Shown here: positions 1 through 12,187 of the stretch, one piece after another
Numbering within the stretch: position 1 is the stretch's first letter
Layout of the letters: each line of letters starts with the position of its first letter
NCBI GenBank assembly: GCA_001687465.1
Contig: LVLI01000330.1
Span: forward strand, 1 to 39,240
DNA from: Halocafeteria seosinensis
Taxonomy: Eukaryota > Sar > Bigyra > Bicosoecida
DNA: 39,240 nt
Direction of reading: 5' to 3'
Translations under genes and position numbers: made by a program
Notes under the pieces: generated by a model
Database searches by the model: none
The model's input: only the letters and a program-made list of their open reading frames with translations
Told to the model about the DNA's origin: nothing

Positions 1-455
1 CCACCTTCAACAGGATGCTCCACATCAATGGGAATCTTGAGCTCCCGAAGAGCACGCTGCAAGATTCTACAAATCGCGTGATGCCGCTTGGTTCTCAGAG
101 CCGCCGATCCCTCCGCCGCACAACTCAGGGCATGATGAACTAATCGTGTATCAAGCCACAACTCACCTTTCCCGAAGATCACAAACATATCAAAAACATG
201 GAGACAAGCCGGACGGTTCCGCAAGTCCGAGAGAAAGTCCACGTGAATGGTGGCTGTGGAAGGGCCACCAACCAATTGGCTGCTCCAAATTGTCGACAGG
301 CCTGAAGTCACCAATTTCCGAAAGTTCTTCCGTTCACCTACAGCCTCGTGACATGCAGTTTCGACAACCGCTTCAATAATCCTTCTGCACGAACTCCAAG
401 GCGTCCAGTGGCCTCTGCAGCGAAAGGGACAACTTCGCGATCATACTCCTTCAGG
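1..455 (-). pseudogene. Decayed reverse-transcriptase (retroelement) remnant
   Basis: Reading the minus strand gives two recognisable pieces in different frames with stops between them. At about 450-370 a segment reads EYDREVVPFAAEATGRLG, which resembles the end of retroelement reverse-transcriptase proteins (the 'F-x-P-F-x-x-E-x-x-G-R-L-G' region). At about 150-1 a segment reads RLVHHALSCAAEG followed by RTKRHHAICRILQRALREL, which resembles the zinc-binding 'GHHALSC...RHN..RD' region of the same proteins. In the families I know the HHALSC part comes before the F-P-F part, so their order here suggests two copies in tandem or a rearrangement. Frameshifts and stops mean it cannot be functional. 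The element runs off the left edge. Family identity rests on motif memory only. Confidence 0.35.
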
Positions 456-731
456 TAGGCGGTTAGTCTTGAGTGTTTCACATCCTTGGAGTGTTACCCT
501 CCTATCAGCGTCTGGCCGCCCACGACGTTTGCTAGTAAACTCAGACAGTGCCTAGCTAAAGCACATCTTCCGAGAGCTGTCTGTTTGGTTTCGAGTTACT
601 GCGGTGTAATCAAGTTGTCGAGATGTAACTTAGACTTCTCAACCATACGTCCGTCCTTTTGGGTTGTATTGCACAATTGCCGGTATCAGGGACTAGGAAC
701 GAAACCACGTCATCCCCAAGTATAAACATAC

Positions 732-3700
732 TTATTCTTTGCTCGCGGTAATAACGGAATACCAGTGATAGAAAGAAGATGTCACGGTTTCCGAGAGTTC
801 TTCGAAATTTTCTGGATCTAGTGAGTTGGACTGGATCTTCTGCAAAGCTCTGAGGGATCCTTCCATGCTATATGTGAGGTCGCGCTGAAATGGCTCATTA
901 CTGTCCAGCGCAGGCGCCACACGCATATTAGCTGCGTAGCAAGGCAGGACTTCCTGAAGCCACGAAAGCATACTCTCCTTCTCTGCGACCAAAAATGACG
1001 GAAAGTAGTCCAACACATCTCGAGGAATATGGAGTTTAGGAGGGGCCTCCTCCAGCTTCTTGTTGCGCTTTGGCACCCAAGTTTCATTGAAGATAGAGGA
1101 ATTCAGGCATAAGAAGCCCGCTGCCCGGGCCTTGTTCGTAATCTCATTCACACTTGGGAAAGAAGTACGGACAGGAGATACTTTCTTGGAGGAGCCTATT
1201 AAATCGCTCCGCACTCCGATGCTGTTTAGTACGTGGATCAAGCCCGCAGGCAGTTGTTTCATCATCTCGCCTTTAGTTTTTTCGGAATCCTCCGTCTTAA
1301 GTCCCAAGCATTGCAAGAATCTAACCAACTCGTGCTTCTCTGTAGGGTTCCTAGCTATTTCAGAGAAAGCTGACCCCTGTTTGCACTGCGTTAACACATG
1401 AGTGCATTCGACCAGACGTTCGGGAGCAAGTGCGGCTGTTTCTTCATCAATAGAAGGTCGTTGTTGAGGAAATAAGTTCTCCAAGAAAGTAATATGTCCG
1501 GAGCGAAGATTTAACTTCCCCAGCGATCGCCCAACAGTAGACAATGTCATTGGGAATGAGACGGGAATGAGATCATTCAAGTCTACCACAGCTATCTGAT
1601 TTTTCAACCTGTTGAGAGCAGAGTTGTCCCCTTCGTGAAGCAATCGCCGTTTAAACTCAGCATCCTGGTTATTGACAAATTCTGTCATCCGTTGGAGAGC
1701 GTTTGACCTATGTCTGTTTGGGATACCGTCGAGATACTCAGTTACGAACCTGGACCACGTCTGGGACCTAAGCCAGGAGTCTTTTGCCCACGTCCAAAGT
1801 ATATACCACACGGCATCATCTATGTTAATATCATTTCCGGCACTGCTGATGTACGTTTCTAATCTCTGTGCGATGCGGGATCCATGTCTGTACGGCGCAT
1901 GTTTGAGGGCATCTATCATAGGATTGAGTAGCTCAAGCAAGAATTTTACAGATACAGTGTCAGCAATACCCTCTACTGAAGGATACAAACACGCGCCTTC
2001 AAGTTTGGAGAAATTGCCTGTCCTCGTACCGCAAATCAAAAGAAGCAGCGAAACAAGGAAATCTGCTGCTTCAGTAGAATACAGTTCACGTTGAATATGA
2101 TATATGTGAACTTGCCATGAACAGTCGCGAGCATCTAGCCCTGTTAAATCATACACCGCACTTAGATGCTGTGGAACGGACGCATCAATGAAATTTGTGG
2201 TTGTAGTTCCTTGCTGGTTTTCTTCCAGGGAAGCGGTATGAAGCGTGGCGATATCTTTCTCTTCAGGGACAAAGACACATTGTCGGATTCGTTCCCGTTC
2301 TTTCTTCCCCGAAGCCTCTCCCTCCTCTTCGTGCAACTGGTCTTCAAGATCACATACAATACCGTTTAATACGGCGAAAAGACGTAGCCTGGGATTTTGA
2401 GTATATGCGTTTCGTAGGGAGTCGAAAAAATAACATATTTCTTCTTCTGCAACGGCTTTGATACCAAATATCGCTATGAAAAAATTATAGACGTAATACG
2501 GCAGTTTCTGCGACATCAGCACGTAATGTAAAACTCCTGTTCCCCCAAGCTGCCAACTATCATTGCAGGTACGTACCGCTGAAGTGTCACTCCAAGACTC
2601 TCCGGAATGCCGCGCATAGTACAGCAACAGAACGTTAATCATGCCCATTAGAGTACTAACCTGTAAGCCGGTAGCCCGGGCGTCCAATAATCCTTCAAGT
2701 TTGCGGCTCCGAAAGAATAAGTAGTCTCTTCGGGTTGCCTTTAACCGGTGGTCGAATAGTTTCATATACCCCAGTGGGGCACCAAAGGTTAGGTCTAACA
2801 TTCGTGACTTGAAAGTCGACTGAATCAATGCCGCATTGAAAGACTTCTTGCATTGCTGTAGAACGCGCAGAGAAATGTGAGTGATGTTGATCACGGTTGC
2901 CCTTTCCACGGTGGACGGGTCATTTGGTCGCTTCGTCAGCTCGGTCTTCATCAAAATATCCTTTATACTCGCGGAGTCGATTGACGACAGCGTAAAGGGG
3001 TCATTGCGGAAAATATTCTCGAGAGCTAGGAGTTCTTCTCTGACAACAGAAATCGGGTTTATAGCGATTAGTCGGGCATTTCTCTGCAGGTTGACGTCTC
3101 TAATCCACAACAGCAGCTGAAGCAACCCCCGATATGCAGAAAGGGCTCGGATACCATTTGGACATGGGGTAATCCCTGCCGATGATGAAGACTTCGAATT
3201 GTGCCGCGGGTTAAGGGCTGATTCAATTTCAGCCCGGACCATCGAGATGCGCCGCTGGACAGTGTCTCGTATGTCATACGGAGCATTATCGATCCATGGT
3301 TGCATATCTTGCATGAAGATGCAGTAGTGCTGGTAGACTAGGTAGGCCAGATCCGTTCTATACCGAGCACTGAGAAGAACGTGCGGTGGTTCACTGGTTT
3401 CATAGGGAGACCATGCAATGGTTCGGGAGAAGAAGTTATTCATCTCCAAAGAGTTCATAAAACTATCAAAGCTCACTACACCACCACCCATCGTGAAAGA
3501 GTCTCGATACACTTTTGCACATTCAAGGGGGCGGATTGACGGGTCTATCATGGACAATATGGTTGCTACTTGCTTCAAAGTAAGCGAAGAATGCTCACCC
3601 CGAGCTCGCCGCTTTCTAGCAACCGACAAACCCTTGTTGCTCGCGTTTCCACGAGTTGCCTCTTTTTGAAGAAGTGCAACATCAAACATGACGCGTATTG

Positions 3701-6557
3701 TTGCCCTCCTGTGGGACTGTTCCGTATGGTACTCTTCAAGCATTGTCTGAAGCCACGTGAATAAACTAATGCACATAGTTTCCTCTGTACCGCTTGATGA
3801 TGTCGTCTCTTCAGTCACTTTCACCGGATGAGTAGAACCAGTCAGTAGTAAGGCAACAGAGTTTTCTCCTCTCATGTGATTCTTGTCTCCGGTCTTGGTC
3901 GTGATTCTCCCTTCAGCAGGGAGGCAATTCTCTTTAATGCGGGACACTATGGAAGAGCGAACCTCCTGTGGCGAATTTTGGAAAACAAGGCCGGTCGCTT
4001 CGATAGCTTCGGATTGCCCTACCCACACTGTTGGTGGTACGATTTCATTGATATCATCGTCTGCAGGAGCCTCATCTTCTCCACTTACACCGACTCCGGA
4101 CATACCTGAGTCACTAGTCGAGGATGACCTAACAGAGTCAGGCATCTCTTCAACGGTATCGTCATCTTCCGTAGGACCCCATCCTCTGGCGGAAACACTA
4201 CATGAGCGAATTACGTAAATGCAGTACAGCGAAAAAGTGAGCTCATCAATACCATGGCGCTCGTCCACCCAATCAAGGAGCAGTTTGGCCTCTTTGCTTC
4301 CTTGTGTAGAACGAGACTTGTCCAAGTCATGTTGCTTGCAGGAAGAATGCATCTGGTTCTCACGAGACGCCAATTCTTTTAGGCCACTATAAAACGCCCA
4401 GCAGTTACTGTTTACTTCTCTGAGGGCTCCGGAAGACAGATTAACGTCACCATCTTCTGAGCTCTCACTGTGCATCTCACCAATTTGGCCCGTTCGAGGT
4501 TGCCTCATCTTCGAGTGGACAAGTACGCGCATCCCGTTCTGCTTGGTTTCCAATGGCATAAACCAGGAGTACACATATTCAGGCATCCGGAGCTGATGCA
4601 AGCCGTAGCGAGAGTTTATAAAATGTTCACGCATCATTGAAAGCAGTATGGACCGGCAACACCACCGAACCCACGGCGCGGAACGTTTTATAGGAGACTG
4701 CCGACTCTTTTCGGGGTTGGGAAGCAGAGCTCGGAAAAAGACACAGTAGTTATCTTTGGATTTCCGTGATTCCTTGAGTCCTTCGGCTTTTTCGTGTTCC
4801 ATTGCGATCGATTCTCGTATGTCTGATTCCTCCACCGAGTTAGCGCTCATTTCACTAGTACCCCCTGCAGCGATTTGGGCGGCATTCTCGAAACTCTCGG
4901 GTTCATCTAATTCTTGGGTATTTTGAAACAATTTCGCCTTATAATGCTCTCTAACGTCTCCTTCCGCTCCATAAGTCTTCACTTGTTCTCGCATCTGGGT
5001 AGAGAGCAGCGCCTTCGTGTTGACCAGGCGACTACTGATGTTGTTCCGTTCCCCGCGCAAACTCTGCACATCCTCTTGGGACATATTCAACCTTTCTTTC
5101 AAGCTTGTCACTTGCTGCTCCAGTTGGTACATATTTGCCAGCTGATGCTTTTGTCTGTGTAACGCAGCCTTCAACTGCTGGTTTTCTTGCTGGAGTTCAA
5201 GTATGTCCACATTGTACTCGGCATTATGCATTTCAACGAGCCCTTCCTTTAAGTCTTGCTGGATCTCTCGATCTGCCTCCAAACTTTCAGTACGTTCCCG
5301 CGCGGTAACAATCGGTTTTGTTCCGTCCTCACGAGCAGAGAGACCACTACGTCTGCAGATGATTCGAAGGATTGCCAGATAGCGGTTTCGCTCAAGAGTA
5401 CGTCAGTTAACACTCACCCGGTTCTAGGGGATGTGTGGATATCCCTAGAAGACTTCCTCGATGATTTCTGAGACTTTGGCTGATCATTGAGCTTGGCACA
5501 GTACGCTGGCAGAAGCCGGGAGACGCACTGAAGACAGTCCCTGGTAATTGCAGCATAACACTCCCGGAGCAATGTTACCAATCTTCCGTGCTCAGAGCAC
5601 GATGAAGACAACTGGACGCACCTCAAGGTAGAGACACATACCAAAAGACACAAGTAACGGAATAACTGAAGTGCCACCTACCTGAACTCCGAGTTCCCCT
5701 TGAACGATGTCTGTCCACTTCTGTCGAAGTAAGATCTTCATTATTTCCATAACCAATTCCGAACGAAGACTCTCCATGGCCGGTAAGTTCCCAGTGTTTT
5801 CATCGACTAGCTTCTGAGCTGTCGACATGGCCGCTACGACATTCTGGTCCATGGCGGAGTTCTCTAAGCGAATAGAAGTGTATTTTTGTCCTCGATCCAG
5901 CTGACTTTTAAGAGTATTGTATTGCTTGATGAAGTCTTCATATAGACTTAGCAATCGTTGTGCATCGGCCCTTTGCGCAGGCTTACCTAAGTCTGAAGAC
6001 TCACTCAATCTGCTCCAAGTAAAATCCGAGTGATGTGTCGCATGTTCAGCGAAATACCGTGTATGCATACCCAGACCCTTCACTCTCGTGCCCGTGTGGG
6101 ACCCTTCATGATAACTTCGCAAGCTGTGGGGAGCCACCTGATCCTCGTCTTTCCGCTCCGTTCGTGAAGGACTGTGGTACAGGTCTTTCGTCACTTGTTG
6201 CCGGTCAACGGCGAAAGTGCTCTCCTTCATGATAGACTCCAGCGACAACCGGCTTTTTTCAGGATCTAGCCTCCATCTCCCCGCAGCAAATTCCCCTGTG
6301 GAGGATGACTTTGTCATGCCATGGAGCTTTGAACCAGTTTTCGTCGTCCTCGGAGCCTCCGTCGCACCCTGCTTGCCATGTACAGTGGGGAGCTGAACCG
6401 CAGACTCTGTCAGCCGCTGGGAACTTTGACCAGACTTTACGCTTCTCTGTCTCCATTGCCGCTGTTCGCGGAGGGAATCGGCAAGTCTTTGGGAATGCAT
6501 TATCGATGAAACAGCAGCAGTACGTTGATTAACGGCTCGCCTCGTAACAAAATGCAC
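732..6557 (-). CDS. Very large coiled-coil protein, unknown family (about 1,880-1,896 aa)
   Basis: Three exons join in frame: 6557-5682, 5611-5418 and 5352-732, with introns of 70 and 65 nt (gtaggt...cag and gtgagt...cag). Translation could start at 6557 or at the ATG at 6500; the latter gives 1,877 aa and drops a 19-residue leader. The first exon is basic and Ser/Gln-rich, then helical. A strong coiled coil (LELQQENQQLKAALHRQKHQ onward) lies at about residues 405-465. An acidic, Ser-rich linker with a TEDDDTVEEMPDSV stretch follows. A segment near residue 950-1,000 (SLTLKQVATILSMIDPS, then FDSFMNSLEMNNFF) looks like a degenerate EF-hand pair. The last 900 residues are alpha-helical and globular-looking. 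There is no signal peptide or membrane span. I do not recognise the family; a cytoskeletal or scaffold role would be a guess. The 4.6 kb last exon is unusually long for this window. Confidence 0.85.
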
Positions 6558-6861
6558 TTGATTACCCTACCGTCAACAACTAGCGTAAAGAGGGATTGAC
6601 GGCCTGTACAAAATAATGCTACAATTTGAAAAATGGCTTATGACACAATACTTTGGTACAAGCTTGGGGTTGCAGGTTGGCAATGGCTGCCACTGAATGC
6701 AGCTCGCATAACTTGCGACCACCCAGCGTGGGCGCCGGTGACCGGCCGGTGGCTGCCGCGGGGCGGGACGTTCAGCTCCAAGAGATGGCACTCGGTTCGT
6801 ACTGCTGTTTAAAACAAAATTCTGAGCTCAATGCACTGTAAACTAATGTTAGTCTATTGTA
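6558..6861. other. Intergenic, no clear gene
   Basis: This lies between the start of the large coiled-coil gene on the minus strand and a possible small gene on the plus strand, so it probably holds both promoters. It contains a GC-rich patch at about 6715-6775 with a short palindromic CCGGTGACCGGCCGG run. No convincing coding exon was found on either strand. Confidence 0.4.
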
Positions 6862-7215
6862 ATGCTTTCTAAAATACAGCCCATTCTACGATTAACATCA
6901 CCAAAGTACGCGGAGGGACAGCTGGACCAGTTGCACTCCATTATGTGTCCCCGGATCAAGAAGCGAGAGGTTCAAGAGGTAAAAGTAAGTGCTGGGGAAC
7001 ACAACACGAACAAATCAATCCGCGCTTCGTGTGAGTGTATTGTCAGTGGAACTGTAGTGTCAATTCATCCAGCGGAACCCAACAGTGCCATACAACAAAA
7101 CTGATTTACACATGTTTACCCATCCACCGTAAAACGAAAGGATCAAACGACATTCTCCTGGTACCTTGACCGGTACAACACAGCCAACGTGGATTATCTA
7201 TACAGTCAGCTGTAA
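6862..7215 (+). CDS. Possible small two-exon protein (about 65 aa), unknown
   Basis: Exon 1 (6862-6984) begins with an ATG and encodes MLSKIQPILRLTSPKYAEGQ followed by a helical stretch. A good donor (AAA|GTAAGT) follows. Joining in phase to 7141-7215 after ACGAAAG adds a tail ending SWYLDRYNTANVDYLYSQL and a stop. The basic N-terminus with Leu and Ser could be a short mitochondrial leader. Against the model, the intron would be 156 nt, about twice the usual size here, and the acceptor is weak, so a small middle exon may have been missed. No family is recognised. It could also be non-coding. Confidence 0.3.
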
Positions 7216-7763
7216 ACCATGTGGTGCCACTGACGCAATACCGGAAGACAGGAAATTGCTGCCAAGATGGGCCGTGCACAACTGGTGCAAATGTCTCGAG
7301 CAAAACTCTGAATACTGAATAACATACACTGGAAGAGCTTCAAGTATCGCAGTACCCGTCCCGATCGCATCCCCAAACGACACAACGAGCACCTCCGTTG
7401 TCTCCAGATGTTCAGCAACATCGGCTATCGGCCGTAGTGCATTTGAGCTCGGTCTTCTATAACAGCCGGAGGACTTTATGCTTGCGAGACATATGATACG
7501 GTTTCACTCAGCAGCACATAAGGCGTCAAATGGTAGGTCGGGTACTAGCATTATCCTATAGGTAAGCATTAAACGGCATGTTGGGAGTGTCCACTTAGAG
7601 AGGACTGAGAGCCAGTTCCAACAATCAACTCCGGTCAATTTGATAATTAACCATCTGAACCATTTCTTGGCGGCTTCTCTCTGCCTGACTATTTCCCCGC
7701 CTGTGCTAGACAACGCTACCATCATAATAGCTTGGTTTGACTTCCAGCGCGCTTCGTTTCAAC
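7216..7763. other. Intergenic, no clear gene
   Basis: Between the small plus-strand candidate and the 3' end of the B56-like gene. Only short open frames without family resemblance or splice partners are present on both strands. It probably holds 3' UTR sequence for both neighbours. Confidence 0.4.
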
Positions 7764-10168
7764 TTAGTGAGCCACCAATGCCTTATACTGTGTGTGGTTT
7801 GATTTCCTATCCCGGTATTCCGGTTTCGCGGAACAGCTATTAGAGGCAGGTGCCGAATGTTCCCGTTTGGCGTCATAGAGTTCTTTCTCAAACTCATCTA
7901 AGGTCAGCTGGGCTTTGTGTTGTACTAGCCGGTGCCAGTGCGACCGACACTCGGAAGACTTCAGCGTTTGTAGCACCGGTTCATACAGTTCACTGTTTGT
8001 TAGTAGCCACAAAGGCAAATGAGTTGCAGATTCATGAGGATTGCACACTGTTACTGCTTCCAGAGCAACCGAAATGTGGCTACTAGACGCACACTTCGCC
8101 AGACGATTTGCAAACCGCTGTAGGAGGCTGTAGCCTGAATGATATACGATGCTACGTTCAACCCCGTTGGTGGATTCAGCGGATTTTCCTACTGATGGAG
8201 CTGGAGGCTCGTGATCACTGGCCCAATGGTTAACCGTTGTGGACAAAAGCTGCATGAATGAAAGTTGTTGCCCGCTATCGGAACGGGGGAAGCATCGAAG
8301 CATCTTATCTACTACCTGCCTACCAAGAAGGACGTTACCAGTGATTACAGCGGTTGCACACTGAATGAAGAGGTTATACTCCTCACATAACACAGAATTG
8401 AGGTGCATAAGACCGTAAAGCAATGTTTGAATAAGTTTCTGAGCGGTCTGTTCCGGTGCATGTTCGCTGACATTTCCACATTTAGAAGTCTCCCTGAACG
8501 ACTTATTCGGCTGCCGAGTTCTGCACCTTGTAGGAGGGACGTCAAGTCGTCCGCTTTGGCCAGTTAAGACATATATGATAAATGACAGTAATTCCTTCAC
8601 CGTGGACTCCTCTGATGGCGGTTGCCATTGACCAACACCAGTGCAGTTACTCTCTTCTGGCTTGTGCGTCCTCCTCTGCCCTCTGCAGCAGTCGACATAT
8701 TGCGTCACCGCATGAGATACCAATTCGAACAACTTGACCCTGAACCGGGAGCGCGGACAACTTCTCACGGTGCCATCGTACAGACCTCTTAAAATGTGCA
8801 TCAAGTAAATTTTCTGGACAACTGGTATATCTCGGAACTGTAAGTAGGTGATTACTGTATTAGCGAACCGTGGCTGGCCAACACTGGAGTGACGCTGTTT
8901 CACCAATCCCAACAAGACCTCCAAGAATGCAGTGTCGTGTTGGGAACGAATTCGTAAGCCGCGTACGACAAAGGGATCACATCCAGCAGAAAATCTTCCT
9001 CGTAGACCAACTATGCACCCATTGGTCTCACGTCCCAACGAAAGCGTAAGCAGGGACGATATAGCGGTCTCGTTGTACTCAGTATTAGCTGTTTGCGAAG
9101 CCACCTCCGCGAGGTCCTCTGAGGGGTATATCGGCGTACTCGGATAGACGAGGGCAACTCCATCCGTTGATATTAGTACCGAAAGCAATCGGCTCACTTC
9201 AATCTCCGGTAGCCGTCGTTCGAGTATCTTCCTCAATGTACATTGACATAGTAGGACATCTACAGAAAGCAAGATATCACAAACCCTGGCTATCTCAAAT
9301 GAGGAGATCCCCAACAGGCACAGCTCAGCGCATATCATTGCAAGGGAGTAAATAATAGCAGTGTCAAATTCACGTCGAGCAATGACAGTGTCGACAGTAT
9401 CGGCTTTCTTCCGAACGCATGGCAACCAGCGGACGGCGTCAAATACAAACGTGTCACTAAGACAACGCTCTTTGCTATCCGATAGGCTGTCGCTGCTCGA
9501 TGATTCGAATAGTGTAACAGGAAGCACACTCACAACCCCATTTTGCTGAAATTCGGCAGCCCAATATACGTTCCATTCATTGCTTCCGGGACACCGGTAC
9601 AATGCACGCGCGGTATACTCGAAGCAACCTGCTCAGAATGAGAAAGACAACTCTTCGTTCACACAAATGCAACGATGGGCTCACCACGGTGACACTTACC
9701 CGTTCTTATGCAAGGCACAGTTACCGAATATACCCGTCTCGAAACGCAGTATTGTGGACGGCACCGAGGGGTTTGGGAATTTACTGCATTCGAGGACAAT
9801 GAATTTGCAGCGTGACACTGCAGTAAACGTGGGACATAACTAAACTTACCTTCGCGACACTCCAGCGGCTTCCAAAGCAAGTCAGCCTGTTCATCCACAT
9901 TCGTGGTTTCAGAATCGGTCTCAAGTTCTGTTGGGAGGTTTGTCCATATTTGCACCCTAGCGTTTTCGGGCGACGCTATGTGGAGCTCATCCTCAGGATG
10001 CAGGTCCCAGTGGACACTGAATGTGACGCAGCCCAATACATAGCGTTCATAGCAGGCTTGGTTATCTGGAGAAGGATGCATAGTAAGTTAGATGGTCATT
10101 TTATTTAGTAAAATGAGTTATACTGGGCAATTGTTAACGCACTTACCTTGATTTATTCTTAGGTGCAT
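7764..10168 (-). CDS. PP2A B56-like regulatory subunit with N-terminal beta-rich domain (728 aa)
   Basis: Four exons join in phase: 10168-10147, 10065-9850, 9783-9700 and 9628-7764 (introns 81, 66 and 71 nt). The second intron is 66 nt with no stop, so its retention would be silent for frame; an alternative start is the ATG at 10081. The C-terminal half resembles the PP2A B'/B56 HEAT-like fold: LAKCASSSHISVALEAV matches the family's LAKCVSS.HFQVAERAL; VVDKMLRCFPRSDSGQQLSF matches the 'LLKYWPKTHSPKEVMFL' region; HILRGLYDGTVRSC matches 'LHRIYGKFLGLR'; and SHWHRLV matches 'HWNKTI'. B56 subunits direct protein phosphatase 2A to substrates. The first 110 residues (VTFSVHWDLHPEDELHIA, then VQIWTNLP and CFEYTARALY) look like a beta-sandwich such as a carbohydrate-binding or Ig-like module, which B56 normally lacks. 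The B56 match is divergent, so enzyme binding is uncertain. Confidence 0.6.
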
Positions 10169-10292
10169 CTTCGAACAAGATTTCTTCGCTCGCAAGCACG
10201 TTCGATCCGGCGTTTTGTCGTATTCCACTGGTGCTACGATAATTCGGCTTCAACTGCTCCCGGACCTGATTGGCCGGACGATGCTCATCTAA

Positions 10293-10730
10293 ATGAGACT
10301 ACCTACTTCAGAAGCCCCTCAGTTGTCGAGGAATAAAATGCTTGGATTCTATAGCGTAATACTCAACACTTCAACCACACCACAGCAATCTGCTGGGCGC
10401 CCCTGGGTATTCCCTCAGAAAAGCCGAAGTACGGTCGCAGTCAATGTGTGTTTTCGCAACGTATGGTAAAAAATGGTATTCTCTTGAACTCGTCTCGTGC
10501 AGATGCAGAACAGTGATTGTCCCGAAAACCTTCCGGACCGTGTGGTTTCTTCCCGGATTCGCTTCAATGACGCAGTGCCAAGCAGCTATTTGAAAAAGCT
10601 GCACTGGTCCTCCCGTATAGAGGCACAAGTGCCGTCCCGTTGTGCATGTCAGAGACAATCATACCTTCTATATGATCCTGAAACAGAAGAGCTAACAATT
10701 GGACTCTCTGACTCCGTACTACGTGGATGA
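10293..10730 (+). CDS. Weak candidate two-exon gene (about 131 aa), unknown
   Basis: An ATG at 10293 opens MRLPTSEAPQLSRNKMLGF. The frame stops soon after, but removing a 42 nt intron (10461-10502, gtatgg...tgcag) joins it in phase to 10503-10730, which ends VLRG and a TGA. It is divergent from the B56-like gene, with 124 bp between the two starts, as for a shared promoter. The intron is shorter than any other placed here, and no domain is recognised. Antisense open frames of similar length exist, so coding on this strand is not assured. Confidence 0.25.
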
Positions 10731-11293
10731 CGCCACTCCGTGGCTTGTGAAGCAAAACACGATTCAGATCGGGGTGAAGCAAGCGGAGAATCCTGGCAGC
10801 TCGTCTAGGGAGAATGCAGGGATGTGGAAACCAAACTGAAAAAAGACGAGTGCTCATAGTCAAACAAGGTAGGAATGCCCTCGTTCGCCTCTAGGGATGA
10901 TGAAGCATATTCCCCGGCGATTATCTCCCCGTTCCGGCGGCAGCCGCGGCCGACGACCATGTTAGAAGGTTCAGCAACGATGGAAAGCTATCGAACCCCT
11001 TTGTACACTCTCTCAATGGAATTCATCATTTTTATGCACAGGTCATTCCCCCCCCCCCCGGGTCTCTCTCTGAGTCAGCAACTTCACAGGCTGCCAGCAG
11101 AGTGACTGCCAGACAGTCCCCACTGGACTCCCCAGACTGGCAGCAGTGCCTGGCTGAGCCGCCATTCACACTGTGTTTCACAGGCACTGTGATGGACGTC
11201 AGGATAATCTGAAACTGGCTGACACGATTGACGGAAACACATTAGCAGGCTGCATGGAAGCGATTCTTTCCCAGATGTGCGAGGCAAGTAAAG
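10731..11293. other. Intergenic upstream of EF-P
   Basis: No convincing gene. It contains a 12-base C tract at 11048-11059. An imperfect inverted repeat follows at about 11106-11143, in which CTGCCAGACAG faces a later CTGGCAG, so it could fold into a hairpin. Probably promoter and 5' UTR of the EF-P gene. Confidence 0.4.
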
Positions 11294-12170
11294 ATGTTCA
11301 AACATCTCATAGGATCTACACTACTTAGGTATGCTGCCACGTTCCCGCTGCCAGTGCAACGCGGGCTGATTGCAAGGACGTTTGCATCCACTCCAATAGA
11401 GGGTAAGAGTCATTTGTAGACCCCATTTCAGTTGAGTCGCGTTCTGCGAACTAATTGTGTATTTTGTATGGCAGCCAACGAAATCCAGAAAAAGAAGTTG
11501 CTGGATTTTGACGGATCCTTATGGGTCGTTCGGAAGGTGCAACATGTGAAGCCAGGGAAAGGAGGGGCGTTCATGCAGGTGGAAATGAAGTCTCTCGATG
11601 GAGAGAAGAAACTTTCTCACCGATTCAGAAGCGAAGAAACAGTCTATAGAGCAGAACTCGATCCACCACAATTCTATCAATTACTTGTACGTCGTAATTC
11701 CTGACTGACCGACGGGTAAGCTGACTGACCAGAGCAACATTCGTGCAGTACACGGAAGAGGATTCGATGCACTTGATGCATAAAGAGACATTCGAACAAG
11801 TAAGCTGCCTACCATATCAACGGTAAAGCTCGCTTGAATCCATGGGGAGCGTGTTTCCCGTTTTGGATTATGTCAGATAGAGCTACCTGTCGACCTCATT
11901 GGAGGGGAAGAAATGAAGCCATTTCTCTCAGAAGGAATGGATATTAAAGTTGAATACTATAATGGAAAACCAGCGATCGTATCGCCGCCTTCAACGGGTG
12001 TTTATGAAGTCATAGACGCGGGATATGTACGCGCAGATACGAAGAACGACAGTCCCCACAAACAAGTTACGCTGGAAAATGGATATAGGTTAACCTGTCC
12101 TGGCTTCGTAAAGACGGGAGATAAAATCGTGGTGAAACTCGACACCTTAGAGTACGCCGATAGAGCATAA
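11294..12170 (+). CDS. Elongation factor P, mitochondrially targeted (221 aa)
   Basis: Four exons join in frame: 11294-11402, 11475-11686, 11749-11799 and 11877-12170 (introns 72, 62 and 77 nt). The mature part is a full bacterial-type EF-P: an N-terminal KOW-like domain with the loop KPGKGGAF, then two OB-fold domains ending GDKIVVKLDTLEYADRA. EF-P enters the ribosomal E site and relieves stalling at proline runs; the loop-tip lysine is the residue modified in many bacteria, and it is kept here. The first 34 residues (MFKHLIGSTLLRYAA, then RGLIARTFAST) are basic, hydroxylated and free of acidic residues, a typical mitochondrial presequence with an RTFAST-like cleavage region. A plastid location cannot be excluded but no signal peptide precedes the leader. 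The gene converges on the next one with 17 bp between stops. Confidence 0.93.
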
Positions 12171-12187
12171 CTGTGAATTTAGCGACA

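Noticed and set aside
10195-10222. T-loop-like GTTCGATCC as part of a tRNA
   Set aside because: The flanking bases do not form a T stem and no acceptor or anticodon stem fits.
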